Assembly (NCBI GenBank): GCA_963798705.1
Contig: CAWCTW010000005.1
Location: forward strand, 2,046,001 to 2,110,000
DNA: 64,000 nucleotides
DNA from: AC-56 sp963798705
GTDB lineage: Bacteria > Actinomycetota > Thermoleophilia > Solirubrobacterales > 70-9
Reading direction: 5' to 3'
How positions within the stretch are numbered: position 1 is the stretch's first letter; each line of letters starts with the position of its first letter. The notes below the pieces were generated by a model. The model searched no databases, was not told the origin of the DNA, and was given only the letters and a program-made list of their open reading frames with translations. The position numbers and the translations under genes were made by a program. This document shows positions 45,557 through 54,094 of this stretch, in pieces.

Positions 45557-47215
45557 TTGGAGGATCGCCAGCCCTCGCGGGCTGAGCTCGAGGCCGCCGC
45601 GCGCGGCATCCGCGAGCAGCTCGGCTTCGGGGGTGAGAGCGTGGAGGAGCCGGTGCAGCTGGACGCGGTCGAGCTCCCGCCGGCCCGGATCACGCCCCCG
45701 GCGTCGCTCGAGCGGCTCTTCGCGGCCGACGACTACGAGCGGGCGTCCCACGCGCTCGGCAAGGCCTATCGGGACGTCGTCCGGGGCTTTCGGGGCGAGT
45801 TCGAGAACCCGCCCGACCTCGTCGCGCACCCCGGCGACGAGGAGGACGTCGGCCGGGTCCTCGAATGGTGCGCGGACGAGGGCGTGGCCGCGATCCCCTA
45901 CGGCGGTGGGACCAGCGTCGTCGGCGGCGTCGAGCCCCGGCTCGGCGACGATCATCGCGGCGCGGTCACGATCGACATGGGCGGCCTCGGCGAGGTGCTG
46001 GAGGTGGACTCCGCATCCAGGGCGGCCCGGATCCAGGCCGGCGCCCTCGGCCCGGCGCTGGAGGACCAGCTGCGCGAGCACGGCTACACGCTGCGCCACT
46101 TCCCGCAGTCGTTCGAGTTCTCCACGCTCGGCGGCTGGATCGCCACGCGGGCGGGCGGTCACTTCGCGACGCTCTACACCCACATCGACGACCTCGTCGA
46201 GTCGATCCGCGCGATCACCCCCGCCGGCGCCTGGGAGTCGCGGCGGCTGCCCGGCTCGGGTGCCGGCCCGAGCCCGGACCGGCTGCTGCTGGGATCCGAG
46301 GGGATTCTCGGAGTGATCACCGAGGCATGCGTGCGCCTGCAGGAGCGCCCGCGGTTCAAGCTGTCCTGCGGGGTGGCGTTCGAGTCCTTCGCGGCCGGCG
46401 CCGAGGCGGTCCGCGAGCTCTCCCAATCAGGGCTCAATCCCTCCAACTGCCGTTTGCTGGACGAGGCCGAGTCCGCCCTCACCCACGCCGGACCCCCGCG
46501 CAGGGCGCTGCTGGTGCTCGGGTTCGAGTCGGCCCACCATCCGGTCGACGAGCCGATGCGGGTCGCGCTCGAGGCAGCGCGGCACCACGGCGGGGAGCCT
46601 GGCGAGGTTCGAGGACGGCGCGAAGCCGGCAGCGGGGACGCGAAGGAGGTCGCCGGCGAGCAGCCCGGACGCGGCGCGGCTCGCCGCAACCCACCGCCGA
46701 CGCGCGACCGCGAGGACCCAGTGGGCGCCTGGCGCCACGCCTTCCTCGCCGCTCCCTACCTGCGGGACACGTTCGTCGCCTGCGGCGTCCTCAGCGACAC
46801 ATTCGAGACGGCGATCACGTGGGATCGCTTCGGCGACTTCCACGAGGACGTCATGGAGGCCGCACGCACGGCGGTTGCGGAGGCCTGCGGCTCGCCGCCC
46901 GACGGCCCGGGCTCGCCACGGCTGAGCTGCCGCTTCACCCACGTCTACCCGGACGGGCCGGCCCCGTACTACACCGTCCTGTGCCCCGCCCGGCGCGGCG
47001 GCGAGGTGGAGCAGTGGGACGAGATCAAGGCGGCCACATCGGACGCCGTGATCGGGGCGGGCGGGACGATCACGCACCACCACGCCGTCGGGCGCGACCA
47101 CCGGCCGTGGTACGACCGCCAGCGCCCGGAGCCGTTCGCCGAGGCGCTCCGCGGTGCCAAGCGCGCGGTCGACCCGGCGGGCACACTCAATCCCGGGGTG
47201 CTGATCGATGCCTGA
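45557..47215 (+). CDS. FAD-binding oxidase, alkyldihydroxyacetonephosphate synthase (AGPS)-like
   Basis: 552 residues from a TTG at 45557. The PCMH-type FAD-binding domain has VAAIPYGGGTSVVGGVEP (about residues 113-130) and FEFSTLGGWIATRAGGHFATLYTHIDDLV. The cap ends with TITHHHAVGRDHRPWY, the three-His motif of AGPS enzymes. AGPS swaps an acyl for an alkyl chain in ether-lipid synthesis; bacterial homologues also include other FAD-linked oxidases. A Glu/Arg-rich insertion sits near residues 345-385. The DPPR synthase follows in the same direction, so a cell-envelope role is possible. Confidence 0.85.
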   Translation: MEDRQPSRAELEAAARGIREQLGFGGESVEEPVQLDAVELPPARITPPASLERLFAADDYERASHALGKAYRDVVRGFRGEFENPPDLVAHPGDEEDVGRVLEWCADEGVAAIPYGGGTSVVGGVEPRLGDDHRGAVTIDMGGLGEVLEVDSASRAARIQAGALGPALEDQLREHGYTLRHFPQSFEFSTLGGWIATRAGGHFATLYTHIDDLVESIRAITPAGAWESRRLPGSGAGPSPDRLLLGSEGILGVITEACVRLQERPRFKLSCGVAFESFAAGAEAVRELSQSGLNPSNCRLLDEAESALTHAGPPRRALLVLGFESAHHPVDEPMRVALEAARHHGGEPGEVRGRREAGSGDAKEVAGEQPGRGAARRNPPPTRDREDPVGAWRHAFLAAPYLRDTFVACGVLSDTFETAITWDRFGDFHEDVMEAARTAVAEACGSPPDGPGSPRLSCRFTHVYPDGPAPYYTVLCPARRGGEVEQWDEIKAATSDAVIGAGGTITHHHAVGRDHRPWYDRQRPEPFAEALRGAKRAVDPAGTLNPGVLIDA

Positions 47216-47352
47216 CCTCGCCGCGGCCCTGGGCCGGCTGAGCGGGGCCGAGAGGCAGCCGGATGGGAATGAGGCGCTGGGGCGCTGGTTCGAGCGTTTC
47301 GCCCAGGCTCAGTAGAGCGACTCGTCCTGCCGGGCGCCCTAACCTTCCCCTG

Positions 47353-48300
47353 ATGGAGACGCTCACCGAGGAGCAGCGTCGAGGGGTTCCAGCCGAGGCG
47401 GAGCACGCTCCCCCGCCGAGCCGCCGACGCTCGCACTCCGTCGCGCTCCTGGTCGCGATGCGACCGCCGGAGTGGATCAAGAACGTGCTGGTGTTCGCGG
47501 GCCTCTTCTTCTCGCAGAAGCTGAAGCAGGGCCCCGAGGTCGTGGACGCCGTGATCACGTTCGTCGCCTTCTGCGCGATCTCAAGCGCCGGCTACCTGGC
47601 GAATGACCTCCACGACGCGCCCCTGGACCGGCGGCATCCCGAGAAGCGCCATCGGCCGATCGCGAGCCGGGAGCTCTCGGAGCCCCTCGCCGGCGTCGCG
47701 GCCGTGGTCCTCGCGCTGGTCGCGGTGGGCATCTCGCTCGCCTGGGTGTCGCCCGGCGTTGCCGGCCTCGTGGCCCTGTACGGCGTCGCGACGGGCGCCT
47801 ACTCGGTGATCCTGAAGCGGCTGGTGATCATCGACGTGATGACGATCGCGTCGCTCTTCATCCTGCGGGTCGTCGCGGGCGCCGTCGCCGTCGACGCGCA
47901 TGCCTCCGAGTGGCTGCTCCTCTGCACGGCGATGCTGGCCCTCTTCCTGGGGTTCACCAAGCGCCGCCAGGAGGCGATGGAGGAGATGACGGAGGACGGA
48001 ACCGCGCGCCCCGTGCTCGAGCACTACTCGCTGCCGTTCCTGGACCAGATGGTCGCGATGGTCACGGCCGGGGCGATCATGAGCTACGCGATCTACGCCG
48101 TCAACAGCCCGCTGATCGGCAGCAAGATGCTGGCCACCGGCCCGTCCGTTCTCTACGGGGTCTTCCGGTATCTCTACCTGATCTACGACCGAAGGGACAC
48201 CCGCTCGACCGCCGCGATCCTCACCGAGGACCCGGGGATGATCTTCGCCGGAGTCTCCTGGATCGGGACCGCCCTGGTCATGCTGTACGTGGTCGATTGA
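47353..48300 (+). CDS. ubiA: Decaprenyl-phosphate phosphoribosyltransferase (UbiA family)
   Basis: 315 residues. The ATG at 47353 is preferred over an in-frame one at 47263, which lies in a non-conserved leader. MRPPEWIKNVLVFAGLFFS opens the membrane part. The signature LANDLHDAPLDRRHPEKRHRPIASREL (about residues 87-113) is the DPPR-synthase version of the UbiA metal-binding motif, and the second motif YSVILKRLVIIDVM follows. About eight membrane segments are visible. It transfers phosphoribose from PRPP to decaprenyl phosphate, the first step to the arabinan precursor of the wall. Confidence 0.9.
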   Translation: METLTEEQRRGVPAEAEHAPPPSRRRSHSVALLVAMRPPEWIKNVLVFAGLFFSQKLKQGPEVVDAVITFVAFCAISSAGYLANDLHDAPLDRRHPEKRHRPIASRELSEPLAGVAAVVLALVAVGISLAWVSPGVAGLVALYGVATGAYSVILKRLVIIDVMTIASLFILRVVAGAVAVDAHASEWLLLCTAMLALFLGFTKRRQEAMEEMTEDGTARPVLEHYSLPFLDQMVAMVTAGAIMSYAIYAVNSPLIGSKMLATGPSVLYGVFRYLYLIYDRRDTRSTAAILTEDPGMIFAGVSWIGTALVMLYVVD

Positions 48301-48319
48301 CCGATAGAGTCCGCGCTCG

Positions 48320-49456
48320 ATGGACCTGACGCTGACTCCGGACGAGGAGGCCTTCCGCGACGAGGTTCGCACCTGGCTCCAGGAGAACCATCCCGGCGAC
48401 GAGCCGGACGGCGAGGAGCCCAAGTTCGAGTTCCGGCGCGCCTGGCAGCGCAAGATGCACGACGCGGGCTGGGCCGGCATCTCGTGGCCCAAGGAGTACG
48501 GCGGCCGCGGCGCCACGCTGATCGAGCAGGCGATCTTCAGCGAGGAGATGGCCCGCTCCAAGGCGCCGTCGCCGGCAAACGTCCTCGGCCTCGTCATGGG
48601 CGGCCCGGTCGTCATCGCCCACGGCTCAGAGGACCAGAAGGAGCGCTTTCTCGAGCCGATCCTCTCCGCGGCCGAGATCTGGTGTCAGGGCTTCTCCGAG
48701 CCGGAGTCCGGGTCGGACCTGGCCTCCCTGAAGACCAAGGCGGTGCGCGAGAACGGCGCCTGGCGGGTGAGCGGGCAGAAGGTCTGGACCACCTACGCGC
48801 ACGAGGCGAAGTGGTGCATGCTCCTGGCGCGCACCGACGCCGACGCGCCCAAGCACAAGGGCCTCACCTACTTCATCTGCGACATGGAGCAGGACGGCGT
48901 CGAGGTGCGGCCTCTGCGCCAGATCACCGGGGAGGCCGAGTTCAACGAGATCTTCTTCGAGGGCGCGCACGTGGGCGACGACGACCTGGTCGGCGGCGAG
49001 GGCAACGGCTGGATGGTCGCCATCACCACCCTCATGCACGAGCGTGCCGGCCTCGGCGCCGCCTCCGCGATCTCCGTCCGCCGCGATCTCGACGAGCTGA
49101 TCGCCGTCGTCAACGAGAAGGGGCTCGGCGACGACCCGGTGATCAGGCAGCGGATCGCCGAGCTCAAGATCGGGGTCGAGGCGCTGCGGCTCGGATCCCT
49201 CCGCGCCCTGACCCAGCAGATGAAGGTGGGGATCCCCGGGCCCGAGGGCTCGATCGCCAAGTGGGAGTGGGCGATGCTCAACCAGAGGCTCACCGACCTG
49301 GCCGCCGACGTGCTCGGCCCCGAGGCGCTGCGACCCGGCGCCGAGTGGTCCTACCGGCTGCTTCGCTCCCGCGCCAACTCGATCGAGGGCGGCACCACGG
49401 ACGTGATGAAGAACATCGTCGCCGAGCGGGTGCTGGGGCTGCCCAGGTTGCGCTAG
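48320..49456 (+). CDS. Acyl-CoA dehydrogenase, large partner of a two-subunit enzyme
   Basis: 378 residues. N-terminal LTLTPDEEAFRDEVRTWLQEN, then WPKEYGGRGATLIEQAIFSEE, GFSEPESGSDLASLKTKA (about 132-149) and GQKVWTTYAHEA. The end has RANSIEGGTTDVMKNIVAERVLGLPR, matching actinobacterial FadE proteins that pair with a smaller partner. The partner gene follows 15 bases later. These pairs form alpha2-beta2 dehydrogenases, used in mycobacteria for sterol side chains and other bulky acyl-CoAs. The substrate here is unknown. Confidence 0.9.
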   Translation: MDLTLTPDEEAFRDEVRTWLQENHPGDEPDGEEPKFEFRRAWQRKMHDAGWAGISWPKEYGGRGATLIEQAIFSEEMARSKAPSPANVLGLVMGGPVVIAHGSEDQKERFLEPILSAAEIWCQGFSEPESGSDLASLKTKAVRENGAWRVSGQKVWTTYAHEAKWCMLLARTDADAPKHKGLTYFICDMEQDGVEVRPLRQITGEAEFNEIFFEGAHVGDDDLVGGEGNGWMVAITTLMHERAGLGAASAISVRRDLDELIAVVNEKGLGDDPVIRQRIAELKIGVEALRLGSLRALTQQMKVGIPGPEGSIAKWEWAMLNQRLTDLAADVLGPEALRPGAEWSYRLLRSRANSIEGGTTDVMKNIVAERVLGLPRLR

Positions 49457-49471
49457 CCGGCGACCGACGAC

Positions 49472-50470
49472 ATGGACTTCGGCTTCAACGACGAGCAGCA
49501 GGCGATCAAGGAGACGGCCCGCGAGATGCTGGCCAAGCGCTCGCCGCTGTCAAAGGTCCGCGAGGCCGCGGAGTCGAGGTCCTACGACGAGGCGCTCTGG
49601 AAGGAGATCTGCGAGCTGGGCTGGCCAGGCATCGCGATCGCCGAGGAGCACGGGGGCCAGGGGCTCGGCACGGTCGAGCTGGCGATCCTGTGCGAGGAGC
49701 TCGGCTACGCGTGCGCCGCCTCGCCGTTCCTGTCCAACGCGACGGCGGGCCTGTTCGTCGAGCATGCCGGCAGCGACGAGCAGCGCGAGCGGTGGCTCCC
49801 CGGCATCGCGTCCGGAGAGGCACGCGGGGCGATGGCCTTCGAGCCGCACAGCAACGAGCTGGTCGCGGACGCGGAGGGCGCCGCCGTGGTGGTGCTCAGC
49901 GGCAGCGGCGAAGAGGCCCTCGTGGTCGACGCGGCGGAAGCCCGGATCGAGCCGGTGGAGCTGATCGACGCGACGCGCTCCTACGCGAGCGTCTCGGCGG
50001 ACGGCGGCGACCCACTGCCGGGCGAGCTCGCCGCCGGCGCCGACCGCTCCATCGTGGCGCTCGCCGCCGAGCTCACCGGCATCGCCCAGCGCGCGATGGA
50101 GATCGCGGTGGAGTACGCCAAGGAGCGCCAGCAGTTCGAGCGGCCGATCGGCGCCTATCAGGCGGTCTCGCACCGCTGCGCCGGGATGCTCTACGACACC
50201 GAGGAGGCCCGCTCGCTGACCTACTACGCCGCGTGGTGCGCGGATGCCGAGCCCGAGTCGCTGCCGATGGCGGCCTCGATGGCCAAGGCACGCGCCTCGG
50301 AGGCGGCCTGGCGGGTCACCAACGACGCCCTCCAGGTTCTGGGCGGGATCGGCTTCACATGGGAGCACGACCTCCACTTCCTGCTGAAGCGGGCGAAGGT
50401 GGGCGCCGAGCTGCTGGGCGACACCAGGATGCACCGCGAGCGCGTGGCGACGCTGGCGGGACTCGAATAG
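49472..50470 (+). CDS. Acyl-CoA dehydrogenase, small partner
   Basis: 332 residues, beginning MDFGFNDEQQAIKETAREMLA. It has the GWPGIAIAEEHGGQGLGTVELAILCEELGYA segment and, near the C-terminus, DALQVLGGIGFTWEHDLHFLLKRAK, typical of the second subunit of actinobacterial heteromeric acyl-CoA dehydrogenases. The middle beta domain is shortened relative to the large partner. It likely assembles with the product of 48320. Confidence 0.9.
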   Translation: MDFGFNDEQQAIKETAREMLAKRSPLSKVREAAESRSYDEALWKEICELGWPGIAIAEEHGGQGLGTVELAILCEELGYACAASPFLSNATAGLFVEHAGSDEQRERWLPGIASGEARGAMAFEPHSNELVADAEGAAVVVLSGSGEEALVVDAAEARIEPVELIDATRSYASVSADGGDPLPGELAAGADRSIVALAAELTGIAQRAMEIAVEYAKERQQFERPIGAYQAVSHRCAGMLYDTEEARSLTYYAAWCADAEPESLPMAASMAKARASEAAWRVTNDALQVLGGIGFTWEHDLHFLLKRAKVGAELLGDTRMHRERVATLAGLE

Positions 50471-50479
50471 CCGCGACCG

Positions 50480-50800
50480 CTACTCGAGGATCTCGACGTC
50501 CGAGGCCAGCTTGACCCGGCCCCCGGACCGGTACTCGACGTCGACGGTCTCGTGCTTGCGGTAGCTGCCGACCACGCCGATCAGCATCGAGAGCCAGCGG
50601 ATCGCGCCCAGCTTTCCCTCCTTCACGATCGGCCGGCTGAAGACGATCTCCGAGCCCTCGATCGCGTAATCGGGGCCCTCGGTCTGCGCGACGCCGTTGA
50701 CGTACACGGTGATCGGCGGCTCGGCGCCCCTTGGGAGCCTGACGCGGCGCCCCGCGGCGACGCTCCCCTCGGGGACCTCGAACTTCTCGCGCCCGCTCAC
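50480..50800 (-). CDS. Conserved hypothetical beta-rich protein
   Basis: 106 residues from a GTG at 50800 that overlaps the upstream gene's stop (GTGA). It is rich in beta-strand patterns: ITVYVNGVAQTEGPDYAIEG, SEIVFSRPI, and a charged end, YRSGGRVKLASDVEILE. No membrane segment, signal or active-site motif is seen. It is paired with the hypothetical gene at 50797, so the two products may act together. I do not recognise the family. Longer readings upstream run through the neighbour out of frame. Confidence 0.7.
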   Translation of the reverse strand: MSGREKFEVPEGSVAAGRRVRLPRGAEPPITVYVNGVAQTEGPDYAIEGSEIVFSRPIVKEGKLGAIRWLSMLIGVVGSYRKHETVDVEYRSGGRVKLASDVEILE

Positions 50801-51138
50801 GTCAGCGCCGCGCGGATCGCGTCGAACGGGGAGTCTCCGGGCGGCGACTCGAGACGGCGCTTGCGAACGACACCGACGTAGGGGATCAGCGCGCCGTCGC
50901 CCATCACGTCCATCCCGGCCTCGCGGCCCCGAAGGGGCCCGCCGCTCGAGAGCTCCAGCCGGGCGTGGACCCGGCGGCCCGGCTCGTATTCCCGGATCGC
51001 GCTGATCTCGTCCAGCGGCCCCTCGCCGCGAATGTCCCTGGTGTGACGCTCCATCGCCGCGAGCGCGGAGTCCAGCTCGTCGAACCTCTCGCGCTCGACG
51101 CGTGGGCCGTGCCGGATCACGAGGCGCCACCTCCCCAT
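50797..51138 (-). CDS. Conserved hypothetical protein
   Basis: 113 residues from an ATG at 51138. It begins MGRWRLVIRHGPRVERERF and has a helix DELDSALAAMERHTRDI followed by beta strands (RVHARLELSSGG) and a short Arg/Lys-rich end with GVVRKRRLESPP. It is soluble, with no signal. It overlaps the beta-rich hypothetical gene by four bases, the only functional clue. No family recognised. Confidence 0.7.
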   Translation of the reverse strand: MGRWRLVIRHGPRVERERFDELDSALAAMERHTRDIRGEGPLDEISAIREYEPGRRVHARLELSSGGPLRGREAGMDVMGDGALIPYVGVVRKRRLESPPGDSPFDAIRAALT

Positions 51139-51162
51139 CGCCCGATCCTATTTGGCGGTCGG

Positions 51163-51915
51163 TCAGGCCGGGGTTTCGGCCTCGGCCCCGTACCGATCGT
51201 GGTGGCGCAGCCACGACGGCGCCGTGTCGCTCTCGTCGCGACCCATCGGCGTGCGGTCGAGCAGCGCGTAGTAGCCCATCGCGGGCTCGAGGCCCCGGGC
51301 GGTGGTCACGTAGGTCCTGTAGACGACCCCGTTCGAGTTGACGTAGACGCTGAGGCCGGGCCCATCCGCCACGTAGCCCGCCACGTTCGTGCCGCAGATC
51401 CGCGCGTTCTGCTCGACCGTCGGCGGGATCTCCCCCTCGAGGAACGGCCGCAGCTCCTCCTCGGTGTGCAGGAAGCCGAGGTCGCGGTGGAAGTCGTCAC
51501 CGACGGTCGAGACCCACCTCAGATTGTCCCAGCCCATCCGCTGCTTGAAGGCCTGAAGCCGCTCGAGCGGCCCACGCGAGGAGAGCAGCAACGTCGCGTC
51601 CTGCGCTGCGAGGTGGACGGCATTCGGGTTCAGGTTGTCGGCAATCGACGAGCAGACCGGGCAGCCCGCCTCATAGGAGGGGCCGAACATGAAGTGGTAG
51701 AGGAGGAGCTGCGAGCGACCGTCGAACAGCTCCGGCAGGGACTTGGTCCCGTCGGCGGTCTCGAAGGTGTATTCCTTCTCGACCGGCACCCAGGGCAGCT
51801 CCCGTCGCTGCCGCGCGAGGTCGTCGTTGCGACGGGTGAGCTCCTTCTCGCGCTCCAGCAGCTCCTCGCGTTCGGCCTGCCACTCCTCCTGCGTGCCGAT
51901 CCGGTGCTCGCTCAT
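51163..51915 (-). CDS. DUF899 thioredoxin-fold protein
   Basis: 250 residues from an ATG at 51915. It has a charged coiled N-terminus (about residues 10-40), then LPWVPVEKEYTFETADG, LLLYHFMFGPSYEAGCPVCSSIADNL with a CPVC redox-like pair (about residues 87-90), and SRGPLERLQAFKQRMGW. These are hallmarks of DUF899, a thioredoxin-like family of unknown substrate. It is divergent from an ArsR-type repressor gene whose operator lies in the 51-base gap, so repressor and target are probably paired. Confidence 0.85.
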   Translation of the reverse strand: MSEHRIGTQEEWQAEREELLEREKELTRRNDDLARQRRELPWVPVEKEYTFETADGTKSLPELFDGRSQLLLYHFMFGPSYEAGCPVCSSIADNLNPNAVHLAAQDATLLLSSRGPLERLQAFKQRMGWDNLRWVSTVGDDFHRDLGFLHTEEELRPFLEGEIPPTVEQNARICGTNVAGYVADGPGLSVYVNSNGVVYRTYVTTARGLEPAMGYYALLDRTPMGRDESDTAPSWLRHHDRYGAEAETPA

Positions 51916-51957
51916 GCCGTTCCTCCTGTCGTCGGGTTGCCGTGATGGAAGGATATA

Positions 51958-51975
51958 GTTAGCAAAATGGCTAAC
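51958..51975. promoter_or_regulatory. Palindromic ArsR operator over the regulator's start codon
   Basis: GTTAGC (51958-51963), six bases AAAATG, then GCTAAC (51970-51975): a perfect 6-bp dyad. The spacer contains the ArsR gene's ATG (51967), so binding would block its own expression and sit just upstream of the divergent DUF899 gene. Confidence 0.6.
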
Positions 51976-52281
51976 GATACGTACAAGGCGCTCGCCCACC
52001 CCATCCGTCGCGACATCGTCGAGCGCCTCAGCGGCGGGGCGGCGACGGTGGGGGAGGCGACCCGGGGCTTCGGGGTCTCCAAGCCGACGATCTCGCGACA
52101 CCTCAGGCTGCTCGAGGAGGCCGGCGTGGTGACCCGGGTGATCGACGGGCGCACTCACAGGCTCGCGCTTCGGCCCGATACGCTCGCCGAGGCCGCCGCG
52201 TGGATCGAGGCTCAGCGCACGCGGTGGGAGCGCCTCTTCGATGTCGTGGGCGAGTACCTCGAGGAGCGAAAGGAGCGCTGA
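51967..52281 (+). CDS. ArsR-family transcriptional repressor
   Basis: 104 residues, starting MANDTYKALAHPIRRDIVERL with GGAAGGA 13 bases upstream. The winged helix has GEATRGFGVSKPTISRHLRLLEEAGVVTRV (about residues 29-58), and wing residues GRTHRLALRP follow. There are no Cys metal ligands, so it is of the non-metal type often paired with SRPBCC or DUF899 genes. It is divergent from DUF899 and probably autoregulated through the GTTAGC-N6-GCTAAC site. Confidence 0.92.
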   Translation: MANDTYKALAHPIRRDIVERLSGGAATVGEATRGFGVSKPTISRHLRLLEEAGVVTRVIDGRTHRLALRPDTLAEAAAWIEAQRTRWERLFDVVGEYLEERKER

Positions 52282-52300
52282 TGACCGTGCTCCGGCCGGA

Positions 52301-54040
52301 TCAGGGCGCCAGCTCGTCCAGGATCGAGCCGGCCGAGTCGGCGCCCGGCACGCTCTCCAGCAGCTTGCCCAGGACGGATGACGGCGAGCGGGGGTTCACC
52401 CCGTACCGCTCCTCGTAGTCGCTGGCGTCCCGGTCGTTGGCGAGCGCCAGCACGAGCTCCTCGCGCGACGACCCGAACCGGCACGCCGCCACGTCCACGC
52501 CGCGAAGCGCGGTGTCCTGCGCGAAGCCGGTGATCCCACCCGTGTCAGGGAGCTCCCGGGAGGCGCAGGGGTCGGCGATGGCCACGGGCTCCGGGCGCAC
52601 GGCCAGCGCGACCGCGGCGGTGACGAGCGGCAACGCGAGGGCCGTGGCTCCGGCGGCCAGGAGGCTGCGATCGGCCCTGCCTGGCACAAGGAGCGCCGCC
52701 GCCGCCACGGCGAAGAGCGCCGTGACGCCGAAGGCCGGCCGAAAGGTGTCGCTCACCGCGGTGACGACCGTCTGGTCGGCCCGGCTACGGGTGTCGTCGA
52801 GCTGGGCCTGCTCGTCGGGGGGGAGGTCGGCGGCGAGTGCCGTCAGCGATCGATCGAGGTCCTCGCGGGGGTCCTCCTCGCCGACGTTTCCCGCGAGCTG
52901 CCCGACGAGGTCGATCTTGGAGAGGGGATCCAGCCGCGCGTCGAGGAGCACCGCGACCTCGCGCTCACGAGCCACCTGGATCGCGCTGTCCAGCCGGATT
53001 GCGATCAGCGGGGCCAGCACGAGGAGGGCGACGGCGATCCCCGCGTGACGCGCGGTCAGCACCCGGGCGGCGTCGGACGGCGTGCGCTCCGGCAGCAGCG
53101 ACTCGCTCAACGCGGGCAGCGCCAGGCCCATGCCGGCCCCGGCGGCGAGCTCGGGCGCCACCGCCCACCACGCGGAGGCGGTCGGCATCGGGGCCAGCGC
53201 CGCGACGCCTCCCGCCACCAGCAGGCAGCCGGCCACGGCCCGGCCTCGCGGATCGCCGCGCACGCGGGTGGCGGCGATCGCCGCGAGCGGAAGGATCGTC
53301 AGGATCGCCGCTGCGGCGAGCGGCTCGTAGCCCCATCCCGCCACCATCACCAGAACCAGGAGGAAGAGAACGGCCGTCAGTGCCGCGGAGAGCAGCGCCA
53401 GAGCCGCTGCGGCCCGCCACCGCAGGCCACGGCGCTCGGTCGCGAGCGCCGACGCCGCGGTCTCGGCCTCGAGCGAGCGGTAGGCACGCTCGCCGGGTGC
53501 GTGCACGGCGGCGGCGCACGCGGCGGCGCCGGCCAGGGCGACCGGCACCTGGGCGAGGAAGATCGCCGGCCAGCTGAACGCCTGGGTCAGCGCCCCGCCG
53601 AGGGCGGGCCCGGCCGCGGCGCCGCCGATCGCGGCGACCACCCACAGCCGCCCGCCTCCGCCGCGGGCGCTTCCCGCGTCGAGCAGCGCGAACGCGGCGA
53701 CGAGCGCCGCCGCGCCCGCGAGGGCCTGGATCGCCCGCATCGACAGAAGCAGCGCCAGGGATCCGGCGAGCCCGCACACGAGCGACGCGATCGCGAAGGT
53801 CAGAAGGCCCGCGGCGCCCAGGCGTGCAGGGCCCACGCGGCGGCGGACGGCGTCCGCGGGAACCAGCGCCACCGCGAGCACCGCCGTGTAGACGCCGATG
53901 ACGGCGGCCACGCCCTCGACGCTCGTGTCGAGCGCCGAGAGGATCTCCGGCAGCGCCAGGACGACGATCGAGCCGTCGGCGAGCGCGAGCGCCGCACCGG
54001 CGGCGATCGCCACGGAGGCGGCGCGCCCGGGGGCCTTCAC
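52301..54040 (-). CDS. MFS transporter with a C-terminal soluble extension
   Basis: 579 residues. It has about fourteen hydrophobic segments. The first holds ALADGSIVVLALPEI, followed by the DHA2-type loop DAVRRRVGPARLGAAGLL between helices 2 and 3. An extra loop at about residues 370-440 is acidic (EEDPREDLDRSL). The last 80 or so residues after the final helix form a soluble domain with DPCASRELPDTGG and AACRFGSSREELVLALAND. Two Cys in this tail could form a disulfide outside the cell. The substrate is unknown; drug or metabolite export is typical of the family. Confidence 0.83.
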   Translation of the reverse strand: MKAPGRAASVAIAAGAALALADGSIVVLALPEILSALDTSVEGVAAVIGVYTAVLAVALVPADAVRRRVGPARLGAAGLLTFAIASLVCGLAGSLALLLSMRAIQALAGAAALVAAFALLDAGSARGGGGRLWVVAAIGGAAAGPALGGALTQAFSWPAIFLAQVPVALAGAAACAAAVHAPGERAYRSLEAETAASALATERRGLRWRAAAALALLSAALTAVLFLLVLVMVAGWGYEPLAAAAILTILPLAAIAATRVRGDPRGRAVAGCLLVAGGVAALAPMPTASAWWAVAPELAAGAGMGLALPALSESLLPERTPSDAARVLTARHAGIAVALLVLAPLIAIRLDSAIQVAREREVAVLLDARLDPLSKIDLVGQLAGNVGEEDPREDLDRSLTALAADLPPDEQAQLDDTRSRADQTVVTAVSDTFRPAFGVTALFAVAAAALLVPGRADRSLLAAGATALALPLVTAAVALAVRPEPVAIADPCASRELPDTGGITGFAQDTALRGVDVAACRFGSSREELVLALANDRDASDYEERYGVNPRSPSSVLGKLLESVPGADSAGSILDELAP

Positions 54041-54094
54041 ACCGGGAGTGGCGCCTTGTTGCCCGGTGGCGACAAGGAGGCGCCGGTGCTGCGC

